The notes under the pieces: model-generated
Seen by the model: the letters and a program-made list of their open reading frames with translations, nothing else
Told to the model about the DNA's origin: nothing
The model's database searches: none
Part shown: positions 8,211 through 16,589 of the stretch, piece by piece
Numbering within the stretch: the first letter of the stretch is position 1
Layout: every line of letters begins with the position of its first letter
Origin: Hydrogenophilales bacterium
GTDB taxonomy: Bacteria > Pseudomonadota > Gammaproteobacteria > Burkholderiales > Thiobacillaceae
Direction of reading: 5' to 3'
DNA: 39,491 bases
Assembly: GCA_024636775.1 (NCBI GenBank)
Contig: JAGXGP010000038.1
Coordinates: 1-39,491, forward strand
Made by a program: the position numbers and the translations under genes

Positions 8211-9572
8211 TTAGAACATGTAGCTGTAGCGTTCAACTTCCCACTTGCTTACGGTCAGGTGGTACGCCTCCCATTCCTCGGTTTTATAGCGGATGAATTC
8301 GTCGCGCAGCCCCTTGCCCAGCGTGGCTTCCACCAGCGGGTCTTCGGCGAAGGCGGCGACCGCTTCCTGCAGGGTCTGTGGCAGGAACTCGATGCCGCGC
8401 GCGCGCCGCTCGTCGTCGCTGATGGCGTAGAGGTTGTCTTCGTTGGGGTTGCCCGGATCGAGGCCTTCGCGGATGCCTTCGAGGCCGGCGGCCAGCGCCA
8501 GCGTGGCCGCCAGATAGGGATTGACCGCGCCATCAGCGTTGCGCGATTCGCAGCGTCCGCCGCCGGCCGGAATACGGACCGAGTTGGTGCGGTTGTTGGA
8601 GCCCCAGGAATTGAACACCGGCGCCCAGGAAAAATAACTCATCGCACCGCGCCGGACCAGCCGCTTGTAGCTGTTTACCGTGGGGGCAAACACCGCGCAC
8701 AGGGCGCGGCCGTGCTTGAGGATGCCGGAGACGAACTGGTAGCCCAGCGGGGTCAGGCCGATGCCGTACGGGTCGTCCTTCGGATCGCAGGCGAACAGGT
8801 TCTTGCCGGTCTCCAGGTCGTAGATCGACATGTTGAAGTGGGCGCCGTTGCCGGTCTTGTCGGCAAACGGCTTGGGCATCATGGTGGCGAGCAGGCCTTC
8901 TTCCTTGGCGTAGTGCTTGGCCATGAAACGGAAAAAGGTGAGGCGGTCGCAGGTGGTCAGCGCGTCGGCGTAATTGAAGTCGAATTCGAACTGGCCGTTG
9001 GCATCTTCGTGGTCGAAGGAATACAGGTCCCAGCCCAGGTCATTGATGGTGGTCGCCACCTTGTCGAGCCACGAGAAGTTGTCGACAAAGCCGCGCACGT
9101 CGTAGCAGGGCTTGGTCAGCTTGTCGTCGGCAACCGGCACCGACAGGCTGCCGTCGGCGTTCTGTTTGAGCAGGAAGATTTCGCACTCGATACCGAGGTT
9201 CATGCCATAGCCCAGCTTGGCCGCTTCGGCGAGCTGGTTCTTCAGCGCGACGCGCGTGTTGAGGGCATAAGGCTGGCCCTGAAAATGGTTGTCGGACGGA
9301 ATCCAGGCAATCTTCGGTTCCCACGGCAGCTGGATGGCACGGTCCAGATCAGGCACCGAAGTCAGTTCGTCGTCGTTGGGCGCCTGACCGAGGCCATCCA
9401 GGGCATAGCCGGTGTAGCGTTCCGATCCATTGGCCATTTGGCGCAGGTGATCGATGGGAACCACCTTGGCCTTGGGCACGCCGTGGATGTCGACATAGGC
9501 GCCGATACAATATTTCACGCCCTTGTCGGTCAACTCTTTTTGCTGCTTGGCGATTGCTTCGTTCGAATACAT
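8211..9572 (-). CDS. Type III (GlnT) glutamine synthetase-family ligase
   Basis: A 453-residue GlnT-type member of the glutamine synthetase superfamily, which joins an amine to the gamma-carboxyl of glutamate using ATP. The N-terminal beta-grasp ([14 protein letters not shown]) and the catalytic domain motifs ([46 protein letters not shown]) are intact. It resembles gmaS at 16590-17918 in length and motifs but is clearly a separate paralogue. AAGGA lies 7 bases before the ATG. Its place between the creatininase-like and NikR-like genes suggests it captures the ammonia, or a substituted amine, released by the pathway. Whether it is a true glutamine synthetase or a gamma-glutamylamide synthetase cannot be told from sequence. 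Confidence 0.85.
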   Translation of the reverse strand: MYSNEAIAKQQKELTDKGVKYCIGAYVDIHGVPKAKVVPIDHLRQMANGSERYTGYALDGLGQAPNDDELTSVPDLDRAIQLPWEPKIAWIPSDNHFQGQPYALNTRVALKNQLAEAAKLGYGMNLGIECEIFLLKQNADGSLSVPVADDKLTKPCYDVRGFVDNFSWLDKVATTINDLGWDLYSFDHEDANGQFEFDFNYADALTTCDRLTFFRFMAKHYAKEEGLLATMMPKPFADKTGNGAHFNMSIYDLETGKNLFACDPKDDPYGIGLTPLGYQFVSGILKHGRALCAVFAPTVNSYKRLVRRGAMSYFSWAPVFNSWGSNNRTNSVRIPAGGGRCESRNADGAVNPYLAATLALAAGLEGIREGLDPGNPNEDNLYAISDDERRARGIEFLPQTLQEAVAAFAEDPLVEATLGKGLRDEFIRYKTEEWEAYHLTVSKWEVERYSYMF

Positions 9573-9606
9573 GGTGGGTCCTTGTTGCGTGGATAAGCGG
9601 GACGGC

Positions 9607-10368
9607 TCAGTCGCCGTCGCCGAAATAGGAATGAGGGAGCGGAGCTTCCTCGGTACACCCTTTCAAAATCAGCTCGGCGAGGTCGGCCACCAGCCAGTCG
9701 AACCAGCGCGCGCCCTTCTCCACCGTGGCCAGACTGGGCGTACCGGTGACGCCGTTGAGGCTGGTTCGGTTGACCGGATGCGCGAAGACGCAACCGCAGG
9801 TGCGGTCCGGATCATCGGCCTCGGCCAGCTTGTCGGGACGCACGCCCTCGGGCGCGATGGCCAGCATGATCGAGGCCTCGGCGTCGTTGGCATGCCAGTC
9901 GTCGGCGTCGGCGAAATGGAACTGGCGCACCCGTTCGCTGATGGTCGCGGTATTGATCACCGCGACCATCAGGTCGTCGTGTTCGGCGCGCAGCATTTCC
10001 AGCGCGCAGCGCAACGGCGCGGCATTGGTGACGTGCGCGTTGACGATGAACAGGCGGCGAATGCCGCTGTGATACGCCCAGTCGCCGATTTCCTTGACCA
10101 GCTGAATCAGCGTGACCGGCTGCAGCGCGATCGTGCCGGGCCAGCGCCGGCTGTGGCCAAGCGAACAGCCATATGGCATGGTCGGCAGCATCGGCACGCC
10201 TGTCTGCGCGGCTACGGCTGCACATAATTGCTCGGCGATCACGAAGTCAACACCACAACCCAGATGCGGGCCGTGCTGCTCGGTGGCACCCACCGGCAGG
10301 ATGGCAGCCTGGCCGCAGCGGGCCAGCACATCGGGGATTTCGGACCAGGTGAGATCAGACCATTGCAT
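9607..10368 (-). CDS. Creatininase-family amidohydrolase
   Basis: A 253-residue metal-dependent hydrolase of the creatininase family, whose members open cyclic or linear amides. Putative metal ligands are visible: E30 and H32 in GATEQHG, D41, H112 in NAHVTN, and E164 in HANDAEAS. The usual NGHGGN or NGHYEN motif is altered to NAHVTN, so the catalytic Glu used by true creatininase at this position is a Thr. That argues against simple creatinine hydrolysis. AAGG lies nine bases before the ATG. It sits between the ABC ATPase gene (12-base gap) and the GlnT-type ligase. It could release guanidine or a guanidino compound from an imported precursor; this is inference. Confidence 0.85.
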   Translation of the reverse strand: MQWSDLTWSEIPDVLARCGQAAILPVGATEQHGPHLGCGVDFVIAEQLCAAVAAQTGVPMLPTMPYGCSLGHSRRWPGTIALQPVTLIQLVKEIGDWAYHSGIRRLFIVNAHVTNAAPLRCALEMLRAEHDDLMVAVINTATISERVRQFHFADADDWHANDAEASIMLAIAPEGVRPDKLAEADDPDRTCGCVFAHPVNRTSLNGVTGTPSLATVEKGARWFDWLVADLAELILKGCTEEAPLPHSYFGDGD

Positions 10369-10379
10369 AAGATAAAGCC

Positions 10380-11291
10380 TTACTCGACGTTGTCGGCTAC
10401 GTTGGTGAAGCGGATCATTTGCGGCTGCGCCGCCTGCTCGTCTTCCGGCTCAGACGCCGGTGCGGGATGAATCAATTGCTCCAGTCGCGCCTTGGTGGCC
10501 AGGAATTCAGGCGTGTTGAACTGGCCCGGCGAACGCGGACGCGGCACCGGCACTTCGATCACTTCCTGCACCTCGCCGGGATGCGCCTTGAGCACCAGAA
10601 TGCGGTCAGCCAGATAGATCGCTTCGTCGAGATCGTGGGTGATGAACAACACCGTGATGTCGATGTTTTTCCAGATATCGATCAGATGCGACTGCATCTT
10701 CGAGCGGGTCTGGGCATCGAGCGCGCCGAAAGGTTCGTCCATGAGCAGGATGCGCGGCTGGTTGACCAGGGCGCGGGCGATGGCGACGCGCTGGCGCATG
10801 CCGCCGGACAACTGGTGCGGATACGCGTCGGCGAATTTTTCCAGGCCGACCAGTTCCAGCCAGGTACGGGCATCGCGTTCGGCCTCGTCCTTGCCATGGC
10901 CTTTGATTTTCGGCCCGAACATCACGTTTTGTTTCACCGTCAGCCAGGGGAACAGGGAATATCCCTGAAACACCATGCCGCGATCCTGGCCGGGGCCTTT
11001 GACCGGTTTGTCGTCCAGCAGCACGTCACCGGAGCTGTGGTTTTCCAGCCCCGCTAGAATCCGGATCAGCGTCGACTTGCCACAGCCGGAGGGGCCGATA
11101 ACGCAGACGAATTCGCGGCGGCGGACACTGAAGTTGATGCCACGCAGCGCCTCGACCTCGCCCTGCGGCGTGCGGAAGCGCTTACCGAGGTCGCGCACTT
11201 CAAGAATGGTTTCGCGCTGGTTGATCTTGTCGAAGCGCGCCTTCACGGGCTCCGACTGGTCCAGGTAGCTGGGCAGGGTGTTCGGGTTCAT
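10380..11291 (-). CDS. ABC importer ATPase (TauB/SsuB-like)
   Basis: A 303-residue ATPase energising the adjacent importer. Walker [10 protein letters not shown] is at residues 66-73, followed by the Q-loop ([14 protein letters not shown]), signature LSGGMRQR, Walker B ILLMDEP, D-loop GALDAQT and switch His in FITHDLDEA. It belongs to the nitrate/sulfonate/taurine group. N- and C-terminal tails of roughly 25 and 45 residues extend beyond the core; the C-terminal tail is acidic. GAGGA is 7 bases before the ATG, and the permease gene ends ten bases upstream. Given its operon partners the likely cargo is guanidine or a guanidine precursor. Confidence 0.92.
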   Translation of the reverse strand: MNPNTLPSYLDQSEPVKARFDKINQRETILEVRDLGKRFRTPQGEVEALRGINFSVRRREFVCVIGPSGCGKSTLIRILAGLENHSSGDVLLDDKPVKGPGQDRGMVFQGYSLFPWLTVKQNVMFGPKIKGHGKDEAERDARTWLELVGLEKFADAYPHQLSGGMRQRVAIARALVNQPRILLMDEPFGALDAQTRSKMQSHLIDIWKNIDITVLFITHDLDEAIYLADRILVLKAHPGEVQEVIEVPVPRPRSPGQFNTPEFLATKARLEQLIHPAPASEPEDEQAAQPQMIRFTNVADNVE

Positions 11292-11301
11292 GACTGCATC
11301 C

Positions 11302-12264
11302 TCAGCGACGATCCTGGGTGCGATCCCAGGGGAACAGGCTGCGGCTGAGCCGGCCCAGGATCAGGTCGGTGCCGAAGCCGATGATGCCGATGATCATGAT
11401 GGCGGCGTAGACGTTGTCGAAATGCTGGTAGCGCGCCTGCTGGGTGATGTAGAACGTGATGCCGGAACTGGTACCGATCAGTTCGGCCACGATCAGATAG
11501 GTCCAGGCCCAGCCCAGCAGAATGCGCTGGTCGCGGTACAGATCGGGCAGGATGCCCGGCACCACCACCTTGGTCAGCAGCTTCACGCCTCGCGTGCCCA
11601 GCGTGCGCGCCGCCTCGATAATGGTGGCCTCCAACTTGCGCGTAGTGTTGGCGATGATCAGCACCTGCTGGAACAGCGTGCCGATGACGATGATCGCGAT
11701 CTTGGGTCCGTCGTAGATGCCCAGGATGGCCACCGCCAGCGCGCCAAACGCCGGCGCCGGCAGGTAGCGAAAGTATTCGATGAAGGGTTCGCTCAGGCGG
11801 GCAAAGGTGGAATAGGTTCCAGCCAGGATGCCGAGCGGTACGCCAATGAGCGAGGAAATCAGGAAGCCCCAGAAGATGATCTGGATACTGTGCCACAGGC
11901 TTTCGTGCAGCCAGGGCGCGTCCTTCTGCACCGGTTGCTTGGCGAATCCGGTGTAGAACGCCTTCGCCACTTCATGCGGCGCCGGCAGGTAAATGGGGTT
12001 GGCCGGCTTGCCGGCCGGGGGGGGCAGCCTCTCCTCCCGCGTGAAGGCAGTCTCATCCTCGAATTGGGACTTGTCCACCAGCATGCCGACCTGGAAGTAG
12101 TCGACGCCGCCGGGATCGGTGACCTCGACCTTGGGATGCCAGATGAACGGCACATAGCTCACCAGGCACCACACCAACAACGGCAGCAGAAACGAACCGA
12201 TTGCCAGCAGGGTGCGCTTGCGCATCTCGCTATCCACGCTGGGCAGGTTGGCAATCAGACTCAT
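11302..12264 (-). CDS. ABC importer permease (TauC/SsuC-like)
   Basis: A 320-residue inner-membrane permease of the binding-protein-dependent transport family. The first membrane helix is at about residues 18-40. It is followed by an unusually long hydrophilic stretch (about 42-115) before the core helices. The EAA loop that docks on the ATPase reads [24 protein letters not shown] lies five bases before the ATG. It is co-transcribed with the binding protein (22-base gap) and the ATPase. The long first periplasmic loop is larger than in TauC or SsuC and is a possible lineage marker for this transporter. Confidence 0.9.
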   Translation of the reverse strand: MSLIANLPSVDSEMRKRTLLAIGSFLLPLLVWCLVSYVPFIWHPKVEVTDPGGVDYFQVGMLVDKSQFEDETAFTREERLPPPAGKPANPIYLPAPHEVAKAFYTGFAKQPVQKDAPWLHESLWHSIQIIFWGFLISSLIGVPLGILAGTYSTFARLSEPFIEYFRYLPAPAFGALAVAILGIYDGPKIAIIVIGTLFQQVLIIANTTRKLEATIIEAARTLGTRGVKLLTKVVVPGILPDLYRDQRILLGWAWTYLIVAELIGTSSGITFYITQQARYQHFDNVYAAIMIIGIIGFGTDLILGRLSRSLFPWDRTQDRR

Positions 12265-12286
12265 TTCAGCTCCGTCTCAGTTCAGC

Positions 12287-13285
12287 TTACTTGGCGAAGG
12301 TAAAGGACGCGTCCAGATAGCTGTTCAGGTCCTGAGGCGTCTTGTATACGTCGTTGGCAACATTGAACTCATCCGCAATCTTGGAAGAGCCGTACAGCGT
12401 CTTGAAGCCTTCGCCTTTGACGTAGATCTTCTTCGCGTCATCCAGACTCAGCAGCTTGGTGCCCTTGAGCAACGGCAGGTAGGTTTCGGGGGAAACGCCG
12501 ACGCGAGCAGCCATGATCTTCACGGCATCGGGCTGGGTCTTGGGATCGTTGATGTATTTCACTACACGGTCCCACACCTTCACGACCTTGATCCACTCAG
12601 CCTTGCGCTGCTTGGCGCTGCCGGGATTCACCGCGAGCACGTCGTAGATCAGGCCGGGTTCGTCAGCAGACGTGTAGATGGGCCTGGCACCCGGTACCGA
12701 CTTCATGGTCTGACCGGCGATGGGCTGCCAGGCACCGACCGCGGCGACATCACCCGAGGCCAGCATCTGCGGCATCTCGTTGGTCTTGGCGTTGACCAGC
12801 GTGACATCGGATTCCTTCATGCCGGCTTTTTTCAAGCCGTTGAGCAGCAGCAGGTGCTCAACGAAGCCCAATTCCACTGCCACCTTCTTGCCCTTGAGGG
12901 CCTTGAGGGAACGCACACCCGGCTTGCCGATGATCATGTCGTTGCCGTTGGAATAATCGGTCAGCATCACCATGACGCTCTTGCCGCCTGCAGCGCCGGT
13001 GACCAGCGCATCGCCGTTGGTCATGGTGACCGCGTCGATCTTGCCAGCCGAGAAGGCATCCATCGAGGCCGAGTAGTCGAACCACTCGAAGGTAACAGGC
13101 ACGCCCGCCTCCTTGAACCACCCCTTGTCGATGGCAACCTGCCACGCCACCCAGCCCGGCCAGTCGCTGTAACCAATCTTGAGGGGCTGGGCCGCCTGAG
13201 CGGAAAAGGAAACGGCCGCGGCAACGGGGATCACCAGCCGCGTCAATAGTGTTTTCAGGGTGCTTCTGATGTGCTTCACGTTCAT
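12287..13285 (-). CDS. Periplasmic substrate-binding protein (NMT1/SsuA-like)
   Basis: A 332-residue periplasmic binding protein and first gene of the guanidine operon. The Sec signal peptide runs from residue 1 to about 31 (basic start, hydrophobic core, AQA at the cleavage site). The mature part begins QPLKIGYSDWPGW and follows the NMT1/TauA-type fold. The start at 13285 is supported by AAGGAG about 6 bases upstream. The longer frame to 13363 overlaps the sigma-54 promoter and is rejected. Its likely ligand is guanidine or a guanidino compound, inferred from the operon. Related binding proteins are common beside carboxylase/CgdAB genes. Confidence 0.9.
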   Translation of the reverse strand: MNVKHIRSTLKTLLTRLVIPVAAAVSFSAQAAQPLKIGYSDWPGWVAWQVAIDKGWFKEAGVPVTFEWFDYSASMDAFSAGKIDAVTMTNGDALVTGAAGGKSVMVMLTDYSNGNDMIIGKPGVRSLKALKGKKVAVELGFVEHLLLLNGLKKAGMKESDVTLVNAKTNEMPQMLASGDVAAVGAWQPIAGQTMKSVPGARPIYTSADEPGLIYDVLAVNPGSAKQRKAEWIKVVKVWDRVVKYINDPKTQPDAVKIMAARVGVSPETYLPLLKGTKLLSLDDAKKIYVKGEGFKTLYGSSKIADEFNVANDVYKTPQDLNSYLDASFTFAK

Positions 13286-13346
13286 GGACAGCTCCTTGAT
13301 AAGTGGTATTACCAAAATGAATATTCGTAATATTCGACTAACGATA

Positions 13347-13362
13347 AGCAACCTCTGTGCCA
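13347..13362 (-). promoter_or_regulatory. Sigma-54 promoter of the guanidine operon
   Basis: On the minus strand the sequence reads TGGCACAGAGGTTGCT. The conserved GG (13361-13360) and GC (13349-13348) dinucleotides are separated by exactly ten bases, matching the consensus TGGCAC-N5-TTGCW. Transcription would start near 13336, giving a leader of about 50 nt before the binding-protein ATG. Confidence 0.88.
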
Positions 13363-13437
13363 CACCACTTCAATATTGTATCTACATGAATACAAAGTAA
13401 TATTTATTCACGCCCCCAACGCACGAGGCGTGGGATC

Positions 13438-13454
13438 GGTATTATTTTGGTGCA
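13438..13454 (-). promoter_or_regulatory. Candidate NtrC site 1, guanidine operon
   Basis: Minus strand TGCACCAAAATAATACC keeps the full left half of the E. coli-type NtrC palindrome (TGCACCA-N3-TGGTGCA) but has a poor right half. It is about 75-95 bases upstream of the sigma-54 -24 element, a normal enhancer position. Confidence 0.5.
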
Positions 13455-13458
13455 CAAT

Positions 13459-13475
13459 CGCACCGTTTTGGCAAA
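13459..13475 (-). promoter_or_regulatory. Candidate NtrC site 2, guanidine operon
   Basis: Minus strand TTTGCCAAAACGGTGCG keeps a good right half (CGGTGC) and a partial left half. Its centre is 21 bp from that of the neighbouring candidate site, two helical turns, as expected for paired activator sites. Confidence 0.45.
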
Positions 13476-13520
13476 AAACAGATGGGCCGGGCGCGAGAAT
13501 GCTTCACGCGCGGCAATCAA

Positions 13521-13545
13521 TAAAAAGGGCGCCCGCAAGGCGCCC
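13521..13545 (-). terminator. Intrinsic terminator of the methylamine operon
   Basis: GGGCGCC and GGCGCCC (13527-13533 and 13539-13545) form a 7-bp GC stem with a 5-nt loop. On the minus strand this is followed directly by TTTTTA. It lies 31 bases after the mgsC stop codon and separates the methylamine operon from the guanidine operon. Confidence 0.88.
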
Positions 13546-13575
13546 TGCAAAATATTGCCGGCTATGGCGAATGCA

Positions 13576-14940
13576 TCAGTACCCGGTCACGCCCGGAATC
13601 CAGTTCGTGCCGGCCAGCGGCAGGCGCGCCATGGCGGCCGCTTCAATGGTGAGCGCAACCAGATCCTCGCGCTCCAGATGGTGCACGTTCTGCTTGCCGC
13701 ACGCGCGCGCAATGGTGGTGAGTTCCATGTTGAGCGTCTTCAGATAGTTGCGCAGACGCTTGGCGCCGACTTCCGGTTGCAGGCGCTGTTCCAGAATGAC
13801 ATCCTGGGTCGTGATGCCGACCGGACACTTGCCGGTGTGGCAGTGGTGACAGAAACCGGCGGCGGTACCCAGCGCCGCGTAGCCTGCGTCCGCCGGGTGA
13901 TGCATGCCATCCTGGATGTAGCTTTCGCTGTTGCAGCCCAGCGCGACCAGCACGCCCTGGCCAATCGATACGGCATCGGCACCCATGGCGAGCGCCTTGG
14001 CCACATCCGCGCCGGTGCGAATGCCGCCCGACACGATGAGCTGGACCTGATCCTTCATGTTCAGGTCCTCCAGCGCATCGACCGCCTGCCGCACGGCGGC
14101 GAGGGTCGGGATGCCGACGTGTTCGATAAAGCAGGTCTGGGTCGCTGCAGTGCCGCCCTGCATGCCATCGACCACCACCACATCGGCGCCCGAATGCACC
14201 GCGAGCTTGACGTCGTTGAAGGTACGCGTGGCACCGACCTTGACGTAGATCGGCTTCTCCCAGTCGGTCAGCTCGCGTAGTTCGTGAATCTTGATCGCCA
14301 GGTCGTCCGGCCCGGTCCAGTCGGGATGGCGGCTGGCCGAACGCTGGTCGATGCCTTCCGGCAGCGTGCGCATGCCGGCCACCCGCGGCGAGACTTTCTG
14401 CCCGAGCAGCATGCCGCCGCCGCCGGGTTTGGCGCCCTGCCCGATCACCATCTCGATGGCATCGGCACGGCGCACGTCATCCGGGTTGAAGCCATAGCGC
14501 GACGGCAGGCACTGATACACCAGGGTCTTCGAGGACAAGCGCTCTTCCTGCGTCATGCCGCCGTCGCCGGTCGTGGTGGAAGTGCCCATTTCGGAGGCGG
14601 CGCGTCCCAGCGCTTCCTTCACGTTGGCCGACAGCGAACCGAAACTCATGCCGGCAATGGTGATCGGAATTTCCAGTTCGATCGGCTTGGTGGCAAAGCG
14701 GGTGCCGAGCACGGTTTTGGTGGAACACTTTTCCCGATAACCCTCCAGCGGATAGCGCGACAGTGAAGCGCCCAAAAATACCAGGTCGTCGAAGCTGGGA
14801 AGCTTGCGCTTGGCGCCGAGGCCACGAATTTCATACAAGCCGTGGGCAGCGGCATTGCGGATGTAGTCGAGGGTCTTGCGATCGTAGCCGGCCGACTCCT
14901 CACGGGAGACAGGCTTCAACTGTTCGGGTTTGGTTTCCAT
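13576..14940 (-). CDS. mgsC: N-methylglutamate synthase subunit C (GltB/GlxD-like FMN domain)
   Basis: A 454-residue protein homologous to the FMN-binding synthase domain of glutamate synthase. In N-methylglutamate synthase it makes N-methylglutamate, probably from gamma-glutamylmethylamide. It has the glycine-rich TTTGDGGMTQEER and GQGAKPGGGGML segments, the flavin-barrel SGGIRTGADVAKALAMGAD, and a cysteine cluster C364-x2-C367-x4-C372 for an iron-sulfur centre. The start at 14940 follows GAGGA by about 8 bases. The frame extension to 14955 would use TTG and overlap mgsB. Last gene of the operon, followed by a strong terminator. Databases may name it GlxD or glutamate synthase-like; the neighbours decide the assignment. 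Confidence 0.88.
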   Translation of the reverse strand: METKPEQLKPVSREESAGYDRKTLDYIRNAAAHGLYEIRGLGAKRKLPSFDDLVFLGASLSRYPLEGYREKCSTKTVLGTRFATKPIELEIPITIAGMSFGSLSANVKEALGRAASEMGTSTTTGDGGMTQEERLSSKTLVYQCLPSRYGFNPDDVRRADAIEMVIGQGAKPGGGGMLLGQKVSPRVAGMRTLPEGIDQRSASRHPDWTGPDDLAIKIHELRELTDWEKPIYVKVGATRTFNDVKLAVHSGADVVVVDGMQGGTAATQTCFIEHVGIPTLAAVRQAVDALEDLNMKDQVQLIVSGGIRTGADVAKALAMGADAVSIGQGVLVALGCNSESYIQDGMHHPADAGYAALGTAAGFCHHCHTGKCPVGITTQDVILEQRLQPEVGAKRLRNYLKTLNMELTTIARACGKQNVHHLEREDLVALTIEAAAMARLPLAGTNWIPGVTGY

Positions 14941-14951
14941 GGCTCGGGTCC

Positions 14952-15641
14952 TCAATATTCCTGATTGGCGTCGGCGTTCCAGTGATACAGCTCGCGCCTG
15001 GAAGCGATGCGTTTGAATTCTGCGGGATCGTGATTCATGCCAGCCTGGCTCAGCAGATCGGCGACCGTGGCCAGATCAGTCTCGCCCATCGGCTCGACCT
15101 GCGCGTCGGCACCCAGTGACTTGATGCTGCCACGCACATACAGCACGGCTTCGTATAGCGAATCGCCCAGCGCATCGCCGGCATCACCACAGATCACCAT
15201 GCGACCGGCCTGCGCCATGAAGGCGGAGAAGCTGCCGACCGAACCGCCCACCACGACGTCGCCGCCTTTGAGCGAAATGCCGCAGCGCAGGCCGGCGTCG
15301 CCGTCGATCACCAGCAGGCCGCCATGCGCGGACGCACCGGCACTGTTAGAGGCGAAGCCTTTGACATGCACTCGGCCGCTCATCATGTTCTCGGCCACGC
15401 CGGTGCCGGCGCTGCCGAGGATCGTGACCGTGCCCGTTTTGTTCATGCCGCCGGCGTAGTAGCCGGCGTGGCCATGTACCTCGACCTCGACCGGGCAGTC
15501 CAGGCCAACGGCGATGTTGTGCGCGCCGTCCGGATTGAGCACGGTGACCTGTTTCACCTGGCCGGTTTTGGCTTCGTGGTGAAGGAATTGATTCAGTTCA
15601 CGCAACGGGGTTGTTGCCAGATCGAAACTCAGACTGTCCAT
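14952..15641 (-). CDS. mgsB: N-methylglutamate synthase subunit B (GlxC-like)
   Basis: A 229-residue homologue of the C-terminal beta-helix (GXGXG) domain of glutamate synthase. Repeating glycine-rich turns run through the middle: AGYYAGGMNKTGTVTILG, GTGVAENMMSGRVHVKG, GDAGLRCGISLKGGDVVVGG. This subunit is structural and helps connect the amidotransferase and FMN synthase parts. The ATG overlaps the end of mgsA by 13 bases and has GAGGAG upstream, so the two are translationally coupled. It is followed after 11 bases by mgsC. Confidence 0.87.
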   Translation of the reverse strand: MDSLSFDLATTPLRELNQFLHHEAKTGQVKQVTVLNPDGAHNIAVGLDCPVEVEVHGHAGYYAGGMNKTGTVTILGSAGTGVAENMMSGRVHVKGFASNSAGASAHGGLLVIDGDAGLRCGISLKGGDVVVGGSVGSFSAFMAQAGRMVICGDAGDALGDSLYEAVLYVRGSIKSLGADAQVEPMGETDLATVADLLSQAGMNHDPAEFKRIASRRELYHWNADANQEY

Positions 15642-16537
15642 ACGTACATCTCCTCGGGCGCAGGCTCAAAAACATGGGCGTGCTTGATATCCGGCAGGTG
15701 GGCCAGCGATCGGAACTCGGATGCGATCGCCACGTAGTCATCGGTTTCCGCCACCACCGCCGGCTTGCAGGCGAAGGGATCGCGGATCAACGCCAGCTTG
15801 TCCGGCGTACCCATCAGGAAGGTGTAAAAGCCGTCGAGTTCCTCAAAGCCCTTCTGCAGCGCGGCCTCGAGGTCGTCGCCCTCGCGCAGGCGCCATTCCA
15901 GAAAACGGCAAGCCGCCTCGGTGTCGTTGTCGGTTTCAAAATGGATGCCGCGCGGTTCCAGCATGCGGCGGATGCCGTTCGGGTTGGACAGCGAGCCGTT
16001 GTGCACCAGGCAGAAATCCTCGCCGGCAGTAAACGGATGAGCGCGCTCGGGGGTGACGGCCGACTCGGTCGCCATCCGGGTGTGGCCCACCAGATGGGTG
16101 CCCTTCATGTGCCTGAAGTCGTAACGCGCAGCGACGTCCGCCGGCGTGCCGATATCCTTGTACAGATCGATGCTGCGTCCGGTCGAAAGAAGGTACAGCC
16201 GCGGATGATGTTCCTTGATCCAGCGCTTGATCACGTCCGGGTCGAGTCCGGCAGTAAGAATGGCGTGATTGCCCTTGGCCTCGACCTTGACCGATACACC
16301 GAGATGCGCCTTCATGTCATGCGCGAGCCCCAGCCAGTTGAAGTCCGCGCCTGCTTCGGTGAGGCCGGAATAGACACTGATTTTGCGTTCATTGTCCGGC
16401 AGCGCGGCAGTGAACACCGCCAGGCCGGCCGAATCGGGGCCGCGTTCCGTCATCCCGATCAGCATCGGCACCATGAGCTCGCCCAGACGCTCGGTGAGCG
16501 CCGGCGTCTTGACCAGCAAACCAACAATTCCACACAT
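15629..16537 (-). CDS. mgsA: N-methylglutamate synthase subunit A (class II amidotransferase, GlxB-like)
   Basis: A 302-residue class II glutamine amidotransferase-type subunit. The N-terminal nucleophile Cys2 is exposed directly after Met1 (MCGIVGLL). The other family marks are ERGPDSAGLAVF, GHTRMATESAV and VHNGSLSNPNGIRR. In N-methylglutamate synthase this part hydrolyses gamma-glutamylmethylamide and passes methylamine to the synthase subunits. GGGAG lies about 8 bases before the ATG. A 52-base gap separates it from gmaS, and it overlaps mgsB. Confidence 0.88.
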   Translation of the reverse strand: MCGIVGLLVKTPALTERLGELMVPMLIGMTERGPDSAGLAVFTAALPDNERKISVYSGLTEAGADFNWLGLAHDMKAHLGVSVKVEAKGNHAILTAGLDPDVIKRWIKEHHPRLYLLSTGRSIDLYKDIGTPADVAARYDFRHMKGTHLVGHTRMATESAVTPERAHPFTAGEDFCLVHNGSLSNPNGIRRMLEPRGIHFETDNDTEAACRFLEWRLREGDDLEAALQKGFEELDGFYTFLMGTPDKLALIRDPFACKPAVVAETDDYVAIASEFRSLAHLPDIKHAHVFEPAPEEMYVWTV

Positions 16538-16589
16538 CGTATTTCTCCCGTTACAGGCTTCGGACCCGGGGGCCGCGCCAGGGCATCAA

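Noticed and set aside
7749-9596. 615-residue plus-strand open frame opposite glnT and the NikR-like gene
   Set aside because: High-GC antisense shadow with low-complexity composition and no recognisable domain; the minus-strand genes have clear motifs.
12287-13363. Longer binding-protein frame starting at 13363
   Set aside because: Its extra codons overlap the sigma-54 promoter, and the signal peptide starts properly at 13285 after AAGGAG.
13286-13575. Guanidine-I (ykkC) riboswitch before the guanidine operon
   Set aside because: The predicted leader is about 50 nt, and the conserved ykkC blocks are absent.
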